Positions 25,051 through 36,816 of a stretch of DNA of 64,000 bases are shown piece after piece. Every line of letters begins with the position of its first letter. Position 1 is the first letter of the stretch. Below the pieces are notes generated by a model. The model was given only the letters and a program-made list of their open reading frames with translations, ran no database searches and was not told where the DNA came from. Source of the stretch: Acidobacteriota bacterium (GTDB lineage Bacteria > Acidobacteriota > Terriglobia > Bryobacterales > Bryobacteraceae); assembly GCA_026394015.1 (NCBI GenBank), contig JAPKZA010000216.1, positions 20,473 through 84,472 of the forward strand, read 5' to 3'. The translations under genes and the position numbers were made by a program.

Positions 25051-25719
25051 TCACCCCCTGCCCGCCTTCCATTCGACGACCTCCTCGCTCGCGATCAGAA
25101 ACACGCGCCCCCCCGAGCCCGGCGGCAGCGGATATCCGCCAGCAAACGACGTGAAGGCCGGCAAAACCATGACCTGCTCGCGAACGTGAAAACACGGCAA
25201 CTGCACCCGCGGAAACCCACGCCCCCCCAACATCATCGTCGGATGCACATGCCCCGCTATCGTGAAACGATCCGCGTTTTCCCCCGGCTCATGCTGCAAC
25301 CGAAACGGCGCGTGGTCCAGGAACAGGCTGTCCGCAAACCCGAAACGACTCCGCACAGACTCGCTCAAACGATCATGATTCCCTCGAATCCAGTCCATCT
25401 CGACGTGCCGATGCGATTCGCGCCACGCTTGAACCGTCTCGATCACTTCGTCGGTACAACCCCGCGCGGCGTGAATCCAGTCCCCCAGAATGGCCAGCCT
25501 TCGCGCTTGCGTCCTCTCCAACACCCCCGTCAGCCGCGCAAGATCCGCCTCCATGCTCCCATCCGGAATCGGCACGTGCCGGGACCGAAACGTCGCGGCC
25601 TTGCCGCAATGCATGTCCGCAATCCACAACATCTCCTGATCCCGCCAGTACGCGGCACGCTCGGCGAGCAGCACCACCCGCTGCCCCCGCAGCTCCAACT
25701 CCAACGCGCCGGGCATCAT
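25051..25719 (-). CDS. pdeM: Ligase-associated DNA damage response endonuclease PdeM
   Basis: 222 residues, a calcineurin-like metallophosphoesterase. Metal-site motifs: WIADMHCGK (D-x-H), LGDWIHA, IRGNHDR (GNHD) and IAGHVHP (GHxH). The length and the GKAATFRSRHVPIPDGS segment match PdeM. Together with the three upstream genes it forms the known ligase-associated DNA damage response set. Its start overlaps the helicase stop by 4 bases (ATGA), so it is last in the operon. Role: structure-specific nuclease thought to trim or open damaged ends before ligation. Confidence 0.88.
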   Translation of the reverse strand: MMPGALELELRGQRVVLLAERAAYWRDQEMLWIADMHCGKAATFRSRHVPIPDGSMEADLARLTGVLERTQARRLAILGDWIHAARGCTDEVIETVQAWRESHRHVEMDWIRGNHDRLSESVRSRFGFADSLFLDHAPFRLQHEPGENADRFTIAGHVHPTMMLGGRGFPRVQLPCFHVREQVMVLPAFTSFAGGYPLPPGSGGRVFLIASEEVVEWKAGRG

Positions 25720-28133
25720 GAGGCCACCTTTTCGACGCGGGCCTGCATCTTGCGAATCCGGTCCAGGAGCATCTCGCTGCTGACCGCCGAGCCGCGCAGC
25801 CGGTCCACCATCAAGGGGAACGAGAGCGGCGACCCCCTTTCGAGCGACATATGCACAATCCGGCTCTCCGCAATGCGCGCCAACGTCCCCGCTAACCGCT
25901 TGGACTCCAATTGCGTCTCCAGCACCTCGCGCCGGGCCTGTTCAACGAGAAGATTAGCCAGATCGTACTGCACGAGAACGTCGTAGAGCAAGCCGGCGGA
26001 CGCCTGCAACTGGCGCGAGTTCCGTTCCTGCCGCGGCTTGTTTTGCACCGTCAGCCCCGATACCCGCGCAATTTCCCGAAACTGCCGGCGCGCCAATTCC
26101 GCGGCGTTCACGCTGGCACCGATGTCTTCGTCCAAATCGACGGGCGAAAAGAGGCCTTCGGCGCAGGCTTCCTCAATCGCGATCGGATCCCGCGAAAACA
26201 GCTCCAACCCATACTCGGACGCCATGGTCGTGATGGACTGCGGCCGCAGCTTCGTCAGCCGATAGGCCAAGAGAGTCGCTAAACCCTCATGGACCAGTAA
26301 GCCCTCAAAGGGATACAAAAACACGTGGCAGCCTTCGCGCGTCATCAACGTTTCAATCAGCAGTTCATCGGCGCGGGGGATGACCGAAAGCTGGCTTTGC
26401 ATGGCGAGGACGGGCCGCACGGCGCGCATTTCCGCACCCCGAAACGTGCCGTCGCTCGCTTCCTCCAACTTCTGCCGCACGGCGGTCGAAAGCAGCGAGC
26501 TGATCGCCATTCTGCTTCCCATCCATCGGGGCACAACGCCCTTGGCCGCGGCCGTGGCCCGCACGAACACCGTCATGTCTTTCATCGAAACCACTTCTAG
26601 CGTCTTGCCGCCGAACACGAACGCCTGCCCGGGCTTCAGGCCCGCCACGAAGTATTCCTCAATGCTGCCGAGTTGCGTGCCGTTCATGAACTTCACCTGC
26701 AACGCGCTGTCGGACGTGATCGTGCCGATGTTCAGCCGGTGCTGCAACACGATCGCCGCGTTGGCGGCGAGCCATCGGCCTGCTTCGTCTTGCACCAATT
26801 TTTGGAACCGCGGGTAGGCACCCAACGCTTCTCCGCCGACGGAGACAAACCGCAGGGCCCATTCCCATTCCTTCCAGGTTAAATGGCGGTAGGCATAGGT
26901 GCCGCGGACTTCCCGAAACAGGCTTTCGGACAGGAAGCCTTCACCACAGGCGACGGTGACCATGTGCTGGACTAAGACGTCCAATGGCTTTTCGAGCGGG
27001 ATGCGGGATTCCAGCCAACCGAGCTTGATGTACTCCCGCGCGGCGCACGCTTCGACGAGTTCGAAGGCGTGGGCGGGCACGACGGTGGCGCGGCTGGTGG
27101 CACCGGGCTGGTGGCCGCTGCGCCCGGCCCGCTGCAGAAGCCGGGCGATTCCCTTGGGGCTGCCGATTTGCAGGATCCTTTCCACCGCCGTGAAGTCCAC
27201 ACCCAGATCGAGACTCGAGGTGCAGACGACGCACCGCAGTCGGCCTTGGCGGAGCGCGCTTTCCACCCACTCGCGAACCTCTCGGCTGAGCGACCCATGG
27301 TGCAGGGCGATGTCCCCGGCAAACTCCGGACAGGCTTCGAGCAGCAACTGGTACCACGATTCGGCTTGCGATCGGGTGTTCGTGAAGACGAGCGCGGACC
27401 GCACCGCTTGCAGTTCCCGCACGACTTGCCCCAGCAGGCTGGCGCCCAAGTGGCCGGCCCAGGGGAAGCGGTCCATCGTTTCGGGCAACAGCGAATCGAT
27501 GACCACTTTCTTCGGCTGGTGACCTTGGACGATGAGGCCGCCGGTGACCTCCGGACCCAGCAACACGGCGAGTGCCTCATCGAGATTGCCGATGGTGGCC
27601 GACAAGGCCCAGACGCGGAGACCCGGTGCCCAGCTTCGCAGCCGGGCGAGCGCGAGCTCCGTTTGTACGCCGCGCTTGCTGCCCATTTGTTCGTGCCATT
27701 CATCCACCACGACCATGTCGAGATGGCGAAACAGATCCTGCGCCTTCTCGCCGCTCAACATGACGGAGAGGCTTTCCGGGGTGGTGACCAAGGCGTTCGG
27801 CACGCGCCGGCGTTGCTTCTGCCGGTCGGCGCTGGAAGTGTCTCCGGTGCGGGCTTCCACTCGCCAGGGCAACCCGAGTTCCTCCACCGGGGCACGCAGG
27901 GCGGCCAGGGTGTCGGTGGCCAGCGCTCGGAGCGGGGTGATCCACAGCACCCGCAGGTGGTCGCCGGGAGGGGTTTGCAACGCCGCGAACCACGCCGCGT
28001 AGGTTTTGCCGGTGCCGGTGGCGGCGTGAATCAGCCCTTGGCGGCCGGCCGCGTGATGCTTCCAAACGGCGCGTTGAAAGGGGAACGGCTTCCACTGCCG
28101 AGCGGTGAACCAGGCACACAAGGCCGCCGTCAT
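25716..28133 (-). CDS. Ligase-associated DNA damage response DEXH-box helicase (Lhr-like)
   Basis: 805 residues. Superfamily 2 motifs: Walker A AATGTGKT near residue 40, VVVDEWHEQMGSKRG (DExH form) near 145, LSATIGNLDEAL for motif III, and LLQRAGRSGHQPGA for motif VI near 336. The C-terminal part matches Lhr-core proteins. These translocate 3' to 5' on single-stranded DNA and unwind DNA or DNA-RNA duplexes. The gene overlaps the ligase stop and the pdeM start by 4 bases each. The GC-rich sequence and codon use match its neighbours, with no sign of recent transfer. Confidence 0.9.
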   Translation of the reverse strand: MTAALCAWFTARQWKPFPFQRAVWKHHAAGRQGLIHAATGTGKTYAAWFAALQTPPGDHLRVLWITPLRALATDTLAALRAPVEELGLPWRVEARTGDTSSADRQKQRRRVPNALVTTPESLSVMLSGEKAQDLFRHLDMVVVDEWHEQMGSKRGVQTELALARLRSWAPGLRVWALSATIGNLDEALAVLLGPEVTGGLIVQGHQPKKVVIDSLLPETMDRFPWAGHLGASLLGQVVRELQAVRSALVFTNTRSQAESWYQLLLEACPEFAGDIALHHGSLSREVREWVESALRQGRLRCVVCTSSLDLGVDFTAVERILQIGSPKGIARLLQRAGRSGHQPGATSRATVVPAHAFELVEACAAREYIKLGWLESRIPLEKPLDVLVQHMVTVACGEGFLSESLFREVRGTYAYRHLTWKEWEWALRFVSVGGEALGAYPRFQKLVQDEAGRWLAANAAIVLQHRLNIGTITSDSALQVKFMNGTQLGSIEEYFVAGLKPGQAFVFGGKTLEVVSMKDMTVFVRATAAAKGVVPRWMGSRMAISSLLSTAVRQKLEEASDGTFRGAEMRAVRPVLAMQSQLSVIPRADELLIETLMTREGCHVFLYPFEGLLVHEGLATLLAYRLTKLRPQSITTMASEYGLELFSRDPIAIEEACAEGLFSPVDLDEDIGASVNAAELARRQFREIARVSGLTVQNKPRQERNSRQLQASAGLLYDVLVQYDLANLLVEQARREVLETQLESKRLAGTLARIAESRIVHMSLERGSPLSFPLMVDRLRGSAVSSEMLLDRIRKMQARVEKVAS

Positions 28134-29698
28134 GTGCGCAACAGCGCCTTCACTGTTTCGATGGTATCGGCGTCGGCGGCTTTCTTATCGGTGCGCCAGC
28201 GGGCCATACGGGGGAACCGCACGGCGATCCCGGACTTGTGCCGCGGCGACCGCTGAATGCCTTCGAAGGCGATTTCGAAGACGAGTTCGGGAGTGACGGC
28301 GCACACCGGGCCGAATCGCTCGACCGTGTTGCGCCGGATGAAGCTATCGGCGGCGCGAATTTCGACGTCCGTGAGCCCCGAGTAGGCCTTGGCAAAGGGG
28401 ACCAGCTTGTCGCCATCCCAAACGCCGAACGTGTAGGCGGTGTAGAGACTGGCGCGGCGCCCGTGGCCGCGTTGGGCGTTGATGAGCACGGCATCGACGG
28501 AATACGGTTCGATCTTCGATTTCCACCAGTCGCCCCGCTGGCGGCCGACGCCATAAGGAGACTGCAGCCGTTTGAGCATGACGCCTTCGGTGCCGAGCTC
28601 CCGGGAACTGGCGCGCAAGGCGGCCACGTCGTCCCAGGTCAGGGCGGGCAGGCGGGGGGACAGGTTCACGGGGAGGGTTTCCAGAATCGCTCGCCGTTCC
28701 GACAAGGGACGCGCGCGGAGATCGACGCCATCCGCTTCCAGGAGGTCAAACGCCATCAGCCGGGCGGGAACCTTGGCGAGAATCGCTTTGCCGGGCTTGC
28801 GGCGGGCAATGCGCTGCTGGAGATCGGCGAAGGGCAGCACCCGGCCGTCGTTCCAGCCCAGAATTTCGCCATCGAGCACGGTTCCGTTCGGCAGCCGCCA
28901 CGCTTCGCTGAGCACCTCTGGAAAGCGGTCGGTGATCTGCTCGCCGCCGCGCGACCAGATGTGGACTTCGCCTTTGCGCCGGATCACCTGGGCCCGGATA
29001 CCATCCCACTTTCGTTCCACCAACCAGTCGGCGACGTTGCCCAACTGCTCGGCGGCTCCTTCCAACGGATGAGACAGAAAGAACGGATACGGCTGGCTGA
29101 CGGCGGCGTCTGCGGTCTCCTGCGAGATCAGCGCGGCCCAGGCTTCCGGCGTCGGTTTCCAGGCGCCGCTCAGCCGGTGGGCCAGCACGCTCTCCGGCAC
29201 CTCCGTCGCGGCCGCCAGGGCGCGCAGCACCAGGCCTTCGGATACGCCCACGCGGAACCCGCCGGTAATGAGCTTGTTCCAGACGAAGCGTTCGGAAGCG
29301 TTCAACTTCTGCCAGCTCCGGAGAATCGTCTCCCGCTGCTCGGCCTCGGGCAGTTTCCGCAAGGGGATCAGCCGCTGTTCGACCCATTCGGTCAAGGGGA
29401 GGCTACTCGATTCGGTTTCTGCTTCGGGCACGAGCAGGGCAGCCGTCTCGGCCAAGTCGCCCACGGATTCGTAGCACTCTGCGAACAACCACGCCGGAAT
29501 GCCCGCCGCCTCCGCGGCCCACTGCCGCAGCAGCCGCGAGGGAAACGGTGAACGCAATTTCTCACCGCGCAGGAAATAGGTGGCCCAAGCGGCGTCCGAC
29601 GCCGGGGCCTGCCGGAAATAGGCTTCCATGGCGGCGACCTTGGCGCTCGTCTTGGTGGTGGAATCGAGCGCCGTGTAGAGTTCCGCGAAGTGTTTCAT
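28130..29698 (-). CDS. ATP-dependent DNA ligase of the ligase-associated repair operon
   Basis: 522 residues. An N-terminal DNA-binding domain (ALDSTTKTSAKVAAMEAYFR) is followed by the nucleotidyltransferase core with motif I WLVERKWDGIRAQ, whose Lys at about residue 230 is adenylated, then IWSRGGEQITDRFPE, NGTVLDGEILGW, EGVMLKR and motif V WWKSKIE. The OB-fold ends with IAVRFPRMARWR. Family knowledge: these bacterial ATP ligases work with PdeM, the Lhr-like helicase and the MBL exonuclease on damaged DNA, alongside the essential NAD-dependent LigA. Start and stop both overlap neighbours by 4 bases. Confidence 0.92.
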   Translation of the reverse strand: MKHFAELYTALDSTTKTSAKVAAMEAYFRQAPASDAAWATYFLRGEKLRSPFPSRLLRQWAAEAAGIPAWLFAECYESVGDLAETAALLVPEAETESSSLPLTEWVEQRLIPLRKLPEAEQRETILRSWQKLNASERFVWNKLITGGFRVGVSEGLVLRALAAATEVPESVLAHRLSGAWKPTPEAWAALISQETADAAVSQPYPFFLSHPLEGAAEQLGNVADWLVERKWDGIRAQVIRRKGEVHIWSRGGEQITDRFPEVLSEAWRLPNGTVLDGEILGWNDGRVLPFADLQQRIARRKPGKAILAKVPARLMAFDLLEADGVDLRARPLSERRAILETLPVNLSPRLPALTWDDVAALRASSRELGTEGVMLKRLQSPYGVGRQRGDWWKSKIEPYSVDAVLINAQRGHGRRASLYTAYTFGVWDGDKLVPFAKAYSGLTDVEIRAADSFIRRNTVERFGPVCAVTPELVFEIAFEGIQRSPRHKSGIAVRFPRMARWRTDKKAADADTIETVKALLRT

Positions 29699-30693
29699 TC
29701 CGCGGCCTCTGCTTCGTCGCTCGTGAATTGCGTCGCCAGGCCTTTCGCATCCCAGCCATTCTCATTCAGCCACCGGACGAGCGGCTCAATGGAGCCATGG
29801 GTGACCCAGATGGTCTCGGCCCCGGTTTCGCGAATCGCGCTCAGCAACCCCGGCCAGTCCGCATGGTCCGACAGGGTGAAGCCACGGTCGACCGCGCGGC
29901 GTCGGCGCTGTCCCCGAACTTGCATCCAGCCGGAGGCGATGGCGGTGGAGCAATCGCCAAACCGGCGCAGCCAGGTGGACCCTTCGACGCCGGGCGGGGC
30001 GACAATCAACGACCCCGCGTAGCTGGCCGCATCGGAATCGAGGGCCTGAGTTGTCTGCGGCAGCAGCACCCCCGCCTGGCGATACACCTCGTTGATCCTC
30101 TCCACCGCGGTATGGGTGTAGATCGGGCCGATCTCGGCATCCACCCCGCTCAGCAGCCGCTGGGCTTTGCCGAGCGAGTACGCGTACAAAACGCTGGCGC
30201 GTTTCTCGGCGGCGTTGGACCGCCACCAATCGTTCACCTGGGAGAAGACCTCGGCGGAGGGGCGCCACCGGTAGATGGGCAGGGCGAAAGTCGCTTCGGT
30301 GACGAAGCTGTGGCAGCGTACCGGCTGAAACGCGGCGCAGGTGGCGTCCGGCTCCACTTTGTAGTCTCCGGAGACGACCCACGAATAGCCGCCGCTTTCG
30401 ACCTTGACCTGAGCCGCTCCAAAAATATGCCCGGCTGGGAATAAGGTGACGTTCACCCCGCTAAAGTGGACCGTCTCGCCATACGCCACGCCCTGGATGG
30501 AAGCCTGTGGCCCGAGGCGCGTTTGCAGGATGGCGACACTGTCACTGCAGCACAGGTACGAGTTGGAACCGCCCCGCGCGTGGTCCGCGTGCCCGTGCGT
30601 GATGATCGCGCGATCCACGCCCTTCCAGGGGTCAATATAGAAGTCCCCCGGCGGACAGTACAAGCCGGCGGGGCGTAGTTCAAGCAGTGGCAC
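29695..30693 (-). CDS. Ligase-associated DNA damage response exonuclease (metallo-beta-lactamase fold)
   Basis: 332 residues. The N-terminal metal motif IITHGHADHARGGSN is the HxHxDH signature; FPAGHIFGAAQVKVE and VVSGDYKVEPD are the next ligand regions. A beta-CASP-like insert and TLSDHADWPGLL follow, typical of the mRNA-3'-end-processing-factor-like group. It is the first gene of the four-gene operon, so its upstream region (30694-30739) should hold the promoter or lie within a longer transcript. Role: nuclease for damaged ends. Confidence 0.9.
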   Translation of the reverse strand: MPLLELRPAGLYCPPGDFYIDPWKGVDRAIITHGHADHARGGSNSYLCCSDSVAILQTRLGPQASIQGVAYGETVHFSGVNVTLFPAGHIFGAAQVKVESGGYSWVVSGDYKVEPDATCAAFQPVRCHSFVTEATFALPIYRWRPSAEVFSQVNDWWRSNAAEKRASVLYAYSLGKAQRLLSGVDAEIGPIYTHTAVERINEVYRQAGVLLPQTTQALDSDAASYAGSLIVAPPGVEGSTWLRRFGDCSTAIASGWMQVRGQRRRRAVDRGFTLSDHADWPGLLSAIRETGAETIWVTHGSIEPLVRWLNENGWDAKGLATQFTSDEAEAAE

Positions 30694-30739
30694 GTACCTA
30701 AGAGATGTCCCCCGGCCACGTTCGGTTCCAGAGAGTGGC

Positions 30740-31699
30740 TCAGCGATCGGCCAGCAGCAGTTGCATCAGCTCCGGATGCTCCGCCGCCAGCATGGCCGGG
30801 CTCGAAGTCAACGTCGAGAACAGGTCGAGCACGTCCGAGCCGGGATGCCGGGCGATGTGCCGGCCGGAGTGCTGATACGGCACCGGGGGCTTATCGCTCT
30901 TGACCTCGTCCCAGTTCAGGCATTCCTGGAAGTCCGGTACAAAGGCCCCGAGGTTCTGGCGGCGCATCCAGTCGTCGTCGGGCGTCGCGCGGAAACTCTC
31001 CACCGCCCGGCACGTCACGGCGACCCGGATCACCGGCAAGCCGTCTACCACCCGGTGATGGAGAAACGTGGCGTCGATCGGTTCCAGGTGCAGAAACCGC
31101 ATCCAGTATTCGAGAGTTCGAACGGAGGGCAGCCAGTAGTCGTCCGCCGGATAGAAGCGGCCGCCGACGTTGGCGTGCATGCTGGCGCTGGAGTCCAGGG
31201 TGGCGCCGGTTTCGACGACGATCAAACCGCCATCCCGGACCAGGTTCCGCGCGACGGCCAACCCAGCCAGCGGGTCGAACATGTGATACAAAACTCCGGC
31301 GAAGACGACGACGTCGTAGGTCCGCAGGCCGATCTCGGCCGACGCCGCCCAGACGTGCTTTAAAGGCATGTCCCACAAAAACTCAACCTTTGACCCGAGC
31401 GCTTCCCGCGCAAACCGGAAACGGTCTCCGTTCGAGATCGGATTGAGCGGCCGGCTATTGCGGTCGTAGGCGACGGACCGCGCGGCTCCCCGCCGTTCCA
31501 GCAGATACGCGGTCAGCCCGTCCATCGCCCCGATGTCGAGACAGTTCTGTCCGGCGACATCAATTCCGTTGAGCATGGCGCGGGTGACGACCAAATTGTC
31601 ATACCCCGGGCCATTGGTCACCAGGCCCGGCAAGAGCTCCAGCTTGTGGTACCAGTTGGTGGAAAGGATGGGATGTTCGGCGATTTCGCTCGGGGTCAT
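30740..31699 (-). CDS. Class I SAM-dependent methyltransferase, CmoB-like
   Basis: About 319 residues from ATG 31699; a TTG 5 codons upstream is less likely. Motif I is QNCLDIGAMDGLTAYLLERR and the post-motif acidic residue is in SVAYDRNS. The motif IV/V region YDVVVFAGVLYHMFDPLAGL resembles the tRNA-wobble CmoB/DUF1698 group, but the usual carboxy-SAM-binding residues cannot be confirmed by eye. The region after residue 180 (RFYPADDYWLPSVRTLEYWM) is a family-specific extension. It stands alone between the repair operon and the broken BNR gene. Confidence 0.72.
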   Translation of the reverse strand: MTPSEIAEHPILSTNWYHKLELLPGLVTNGPGYDNLVVTRAMLNGIDVAGQNCLDIGAMDGLTAYLLERRGAARSVAYDRNSRPLNPISNGDRFRFAREALGSKVEFLWDMPLKHVWAASAEIGLRTYDVVVFAGVLYHMFDPLAGLAVARNLVRDGGLIVVETGATLDSSASMHANVGGRFYPADDYWLPSVRTLEYWMRFLHLEPIDATFLHHRVVDGLPVIRVAVTCRAVESFRATPDDDWMRRQNLGAFVPDFQECLNWDEVKSDKPPVPYQHSGRHIARHPGSDVLDLFSTLTSSPAMLAAEHPELMQLLLADR

Positions 31700-33218
31700 C
31701 CCGTTATTGTACAAGTCCTCTGTGGGCTACTTGTCTTTTAGAATGACCGCGGGGACGGCGGCGTCGCGAATCAGTTTATTGAAGGCGGCAAGGTCGGTGG
31801 TCACCAAACTGTCGAGCCGCCGGAGCGGGCCGTTGGCCTTGGTCGCCAGATCCTCAAACACCTGATTGGATTGCGCCGTGGGAGCGGTGTCCGAACTTTG
31901 CACGACGCTCAAGAGCGCGGCCAGTTTGTTGTTCAGCTTGATGGGATAGTTCAACGGATCCTGACCGCTTTGGTTCTTGGTCTGGTATAACTCCTGCTCG
32001 ACGGTCGTGAGTTCGGCGGCGAGCTTCTTGCCGGCGTCGACAACCGACTTCACCGTTGCGGCGCGGGCGATGAGTTCCTCGATCTGCTTGCGGATATCGC
32101 GGATTTTGATCACGGCGTCGTTCGCCTGGCTGACCTTATCGCGGAGCTGCAAGGCGAGATCGAACTGCTTTTGGAGATCGGAGACCGAGCCCCCCATGCG
32201 GGGATCCTTCTTGATGACGAAGGGTTGCGCAAGGGTTTCGCCGTCCACGGTTAGCTTGACCGTGTAGCTGCCCGGAACCGCCAGCGGGCCGTTCGAAGTG
32301 CCGGCCCAATAGATCATGCCGGGGAAGGTGGTGGCGTCCGGATAGCGCATGTTCCAGGTAAAACGGTTCATGCCCGCCGCGGCGGGGACGCGCGCGGGCG
32401 GGGCGGGAGCGCGGGGGCCGTCCTCGTCATCATCATCGGCGGCGGGACGAGAGGCGGCGGGCGCCTCGACGGCCTTGCTCGAAAACTTCTTGATGAGCTT
32501 GCCGGCGGGGTCGAGGAATTCGAGGGTCACCTCGCCTTTGGGCTTGGCTTGCAGCAGGTAGTTGACGACGACGCCGGTGGGCGGATTCTGGCCGGAGGCG
32601 CCGCCGCCACCGCGACGATTCGGGCCGGGGCCGGCGTAGCGGTAGGCGGGTTTGGGTTCGAACAGATGGATGGCCGAGGTGCGGATTTTGTCGGTGAGCT
32701 GGTGGAGGATGGGGAGGTCATCGAAGACCCAGAAAGAGCGGCCCTGGGTGGCAATGACGAGATCGTTTTCGCGCTTGTGGAAGGCGAGATCCGTGATGGG
32801 GACGACGGGCAGATTGAGCTGGAACTGTTGCCAGTTGTCGCCGTTGTCGAGCGAGAGGAACAGGCCGGTTTCGGTGCCGGCGAAGAGCAGGCCGCGCCGG
32901 TTGGGATCTTCCCGGATGACCCGGGTGAAGGCGTTGCCGGTGATGCCGGTGACGATTTTCTTCCAGGTTTTGCCGTAGTCGGTGGTGCGGTAGAGGTAGG
33001 GGCGATGATCGTCGCTTTTGTAGGCCGTGGCGGCGACGTAGGCGGTGGCGGGATCGTGGGGGGAGGCGTCGATGGAGTTGATCTGGATCCACTCGGGCAT
33101 GATGTCCTTGCCGGGGGTGACGTTGGTCCAGGTTTTCCCGCCGTCGCGGGTGACATGGACGAGGCCGTCGTCGCTACCGGCCCAGATGAGGCCTTTCGCG
33201 AGGCGGGATTCGTCGATT

Positions 33219-33256
<38 letters not shown>

Positions 33257-34268
33257 TTGGGTGATTGGGCCGCCGGAGGAGCCTTGTTTGGACTTGTCGT
33301 TGCGGGTGAGATCGGGGCTGATCGCCTGCCAGGATTGCCCTTCGTTCGTGGACCGGAAGACCATGTTGCCGCCGGTGTACAGCACGTTTGGATCGTGGGG
33401 AGAGAAGAGCAGGGGGAAGTTCCATTGGAAGCGGAACTTCATGGCTTCGGCGCCCGCGCCCATGGGGTTATCCGGCCAGACGTTGACGGTGCGGACTTGG
33501 CCGGAGCGGTGGTCGTAGCGGGTGAGGAGACCGCCGTAGGAGCCGGCGTAGACGATGCTCGAATCCTTGGGATCGGGGGCGATCCAGCCGCTTTCACCGC
33601 CGCCGACGGCGTGCCAATCGTTCTCGGTAATGGCGCCCGAGTTGCCGCGCGATTTGACCTTTAGGGTGGTGTTGTCCTGCTGGGCGCCGTAGATGCCGTA
33701 GGGGAAATCGTCGTCGAGCGCGACGCGGTAATACTGGGCGGTAGGCTGGTTCATGATGGTGGACCAGGAGCGTCCGCCGTTCGAAGAGACGTTGGCACCG
33801 CCGTCGTTGCCTTCAATCATGCGGTTGGGATCGTTGGGGGCGATCCAGAGATCGTGGTTGTCGCCATGGGGCGTTTGGATGGCGGTGAACGTTTTGCCGC
33901 CGTCGTCGGAGCGATGGAAGCCGACGTTGAGGACGTAGACGGTGTTGGGTTTGACGGGGTCGGCGAAGATGCGGGAGTAATACCAGGCGCGCTGGCGGAG
34001 CATGCGTTGGTCGTTGACGCGGGTCCAGGTTTTGCCGGCGTTTTCGGAGCGAAAGACGCCGCCGTCCTCGGCTTCGATGATGGTCCAGAGGCGGTCGGGA
34101 TTGGCGGGAGAGACGGCGATACCGATTTTGCCTTGGACGCCTTTGGAGGGTCCGCCGGGGTTACGGCCGATTTCGGTCCAGGTTTCGCCGGCGTCGGTGG
34201 ATTTGAAGAGTCCGCTGCCGGGGCCGCCAGACTCCATGCTGTAGGGGGTGCGGATGACCTGCCAGAAG

Positions 34269-34410
34269 CCGGCGTAGAGGATGTTGGGGTTGGCAGGGTC
34301 AAGGACCATGTCGACGCAGCCGGCTTTATCGCCGCGGGTGAAGGATTGCTTCCAGGTTTTGCCGCCGTTGTCGGATTTGAAGACGCCGCGTTCCGGGTTG
34401 GGGCCGGACA
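34269..34410. repeat. 142-bp perfect direct repeat, copy A
   Basis: Identical, base for base by eye, to 34567-34708; offset 298 bases, which is not a multiple of three, so the two copies are read in different frames on the minus strand. This copy is in its natural place, leading into YAGFWQVIRTPY. Both copies end on the same coding junction, GTCCGGCCCCAACCCGG on the minus strand. Confidence 0.9.
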
Positions 34411-34566
34411 GACGTAGACGATTTCGGGGTTCTTCGGATGGATGCGGACGCGGCCGATTTGGCGGGTTTCGGCGAGGCCAACGTGCGCCCAGGAGCGACC
34501 GCCGTCGATGGATTTATAGACGCCATCGCCGTGGGAGGCGTTGCCGCGGATGGGCTGTTCGCCCAT

Positions 34567-34708
34567 GCCGGCGTAGAGGATGTTGGGGTTGGCAGGGTCA
34601 AGGACCATGTCGACGCAGCCGGCTTTATCGCCGCGGGTGAAGGATTGCTTCCAGGTTTTGCCGCCGTTGTCGGATTTGAAGACGCCGCGTTCCGGGTTGG
34701 GGCCGGAC
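34567..34708. repeat. 142-bp perfect direct repeat, copy B
   Basis: Second copy, lying nearer the gene's 5' end. It leads into YAGMGEQPIRGN, where family members have a different preceding segment, so this copy appears to have replaced roughly 40-60 residues (the GGRV... blade expected after SIGPYR). Perfect identity implies a recent event, or a misassembly of similar propeller blades. Confidence 0.9.
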
Positions 34709-34850
34709 GGTAGGGGCCGATGGAGCGGTACTTCAGGTCTTTGAGGAGTTTGGCGTCATCGGCGGCGGCGAGGAAGGCGACGGAGGCGAGGAACAGGAAG
34801 GGGCGCATGCTTCTAGGCAGTGTAGCGCTGTGGCGGGTTATGATGGGGCA

Positions 34851-36799
<1,949 letters not shown>

Positions 36800-36816
36800 C
36801 TAGGCCGGTTACCGCA

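Noticed and set aside
34309..34309. ATG at 34309 as the true start of the BNR/VPS10-like gene
   Set aside because: It lies inside a conserved blade (MVLDPANPN), and the signal peptide is at 34808, so it is an internal Met of a broken gene.
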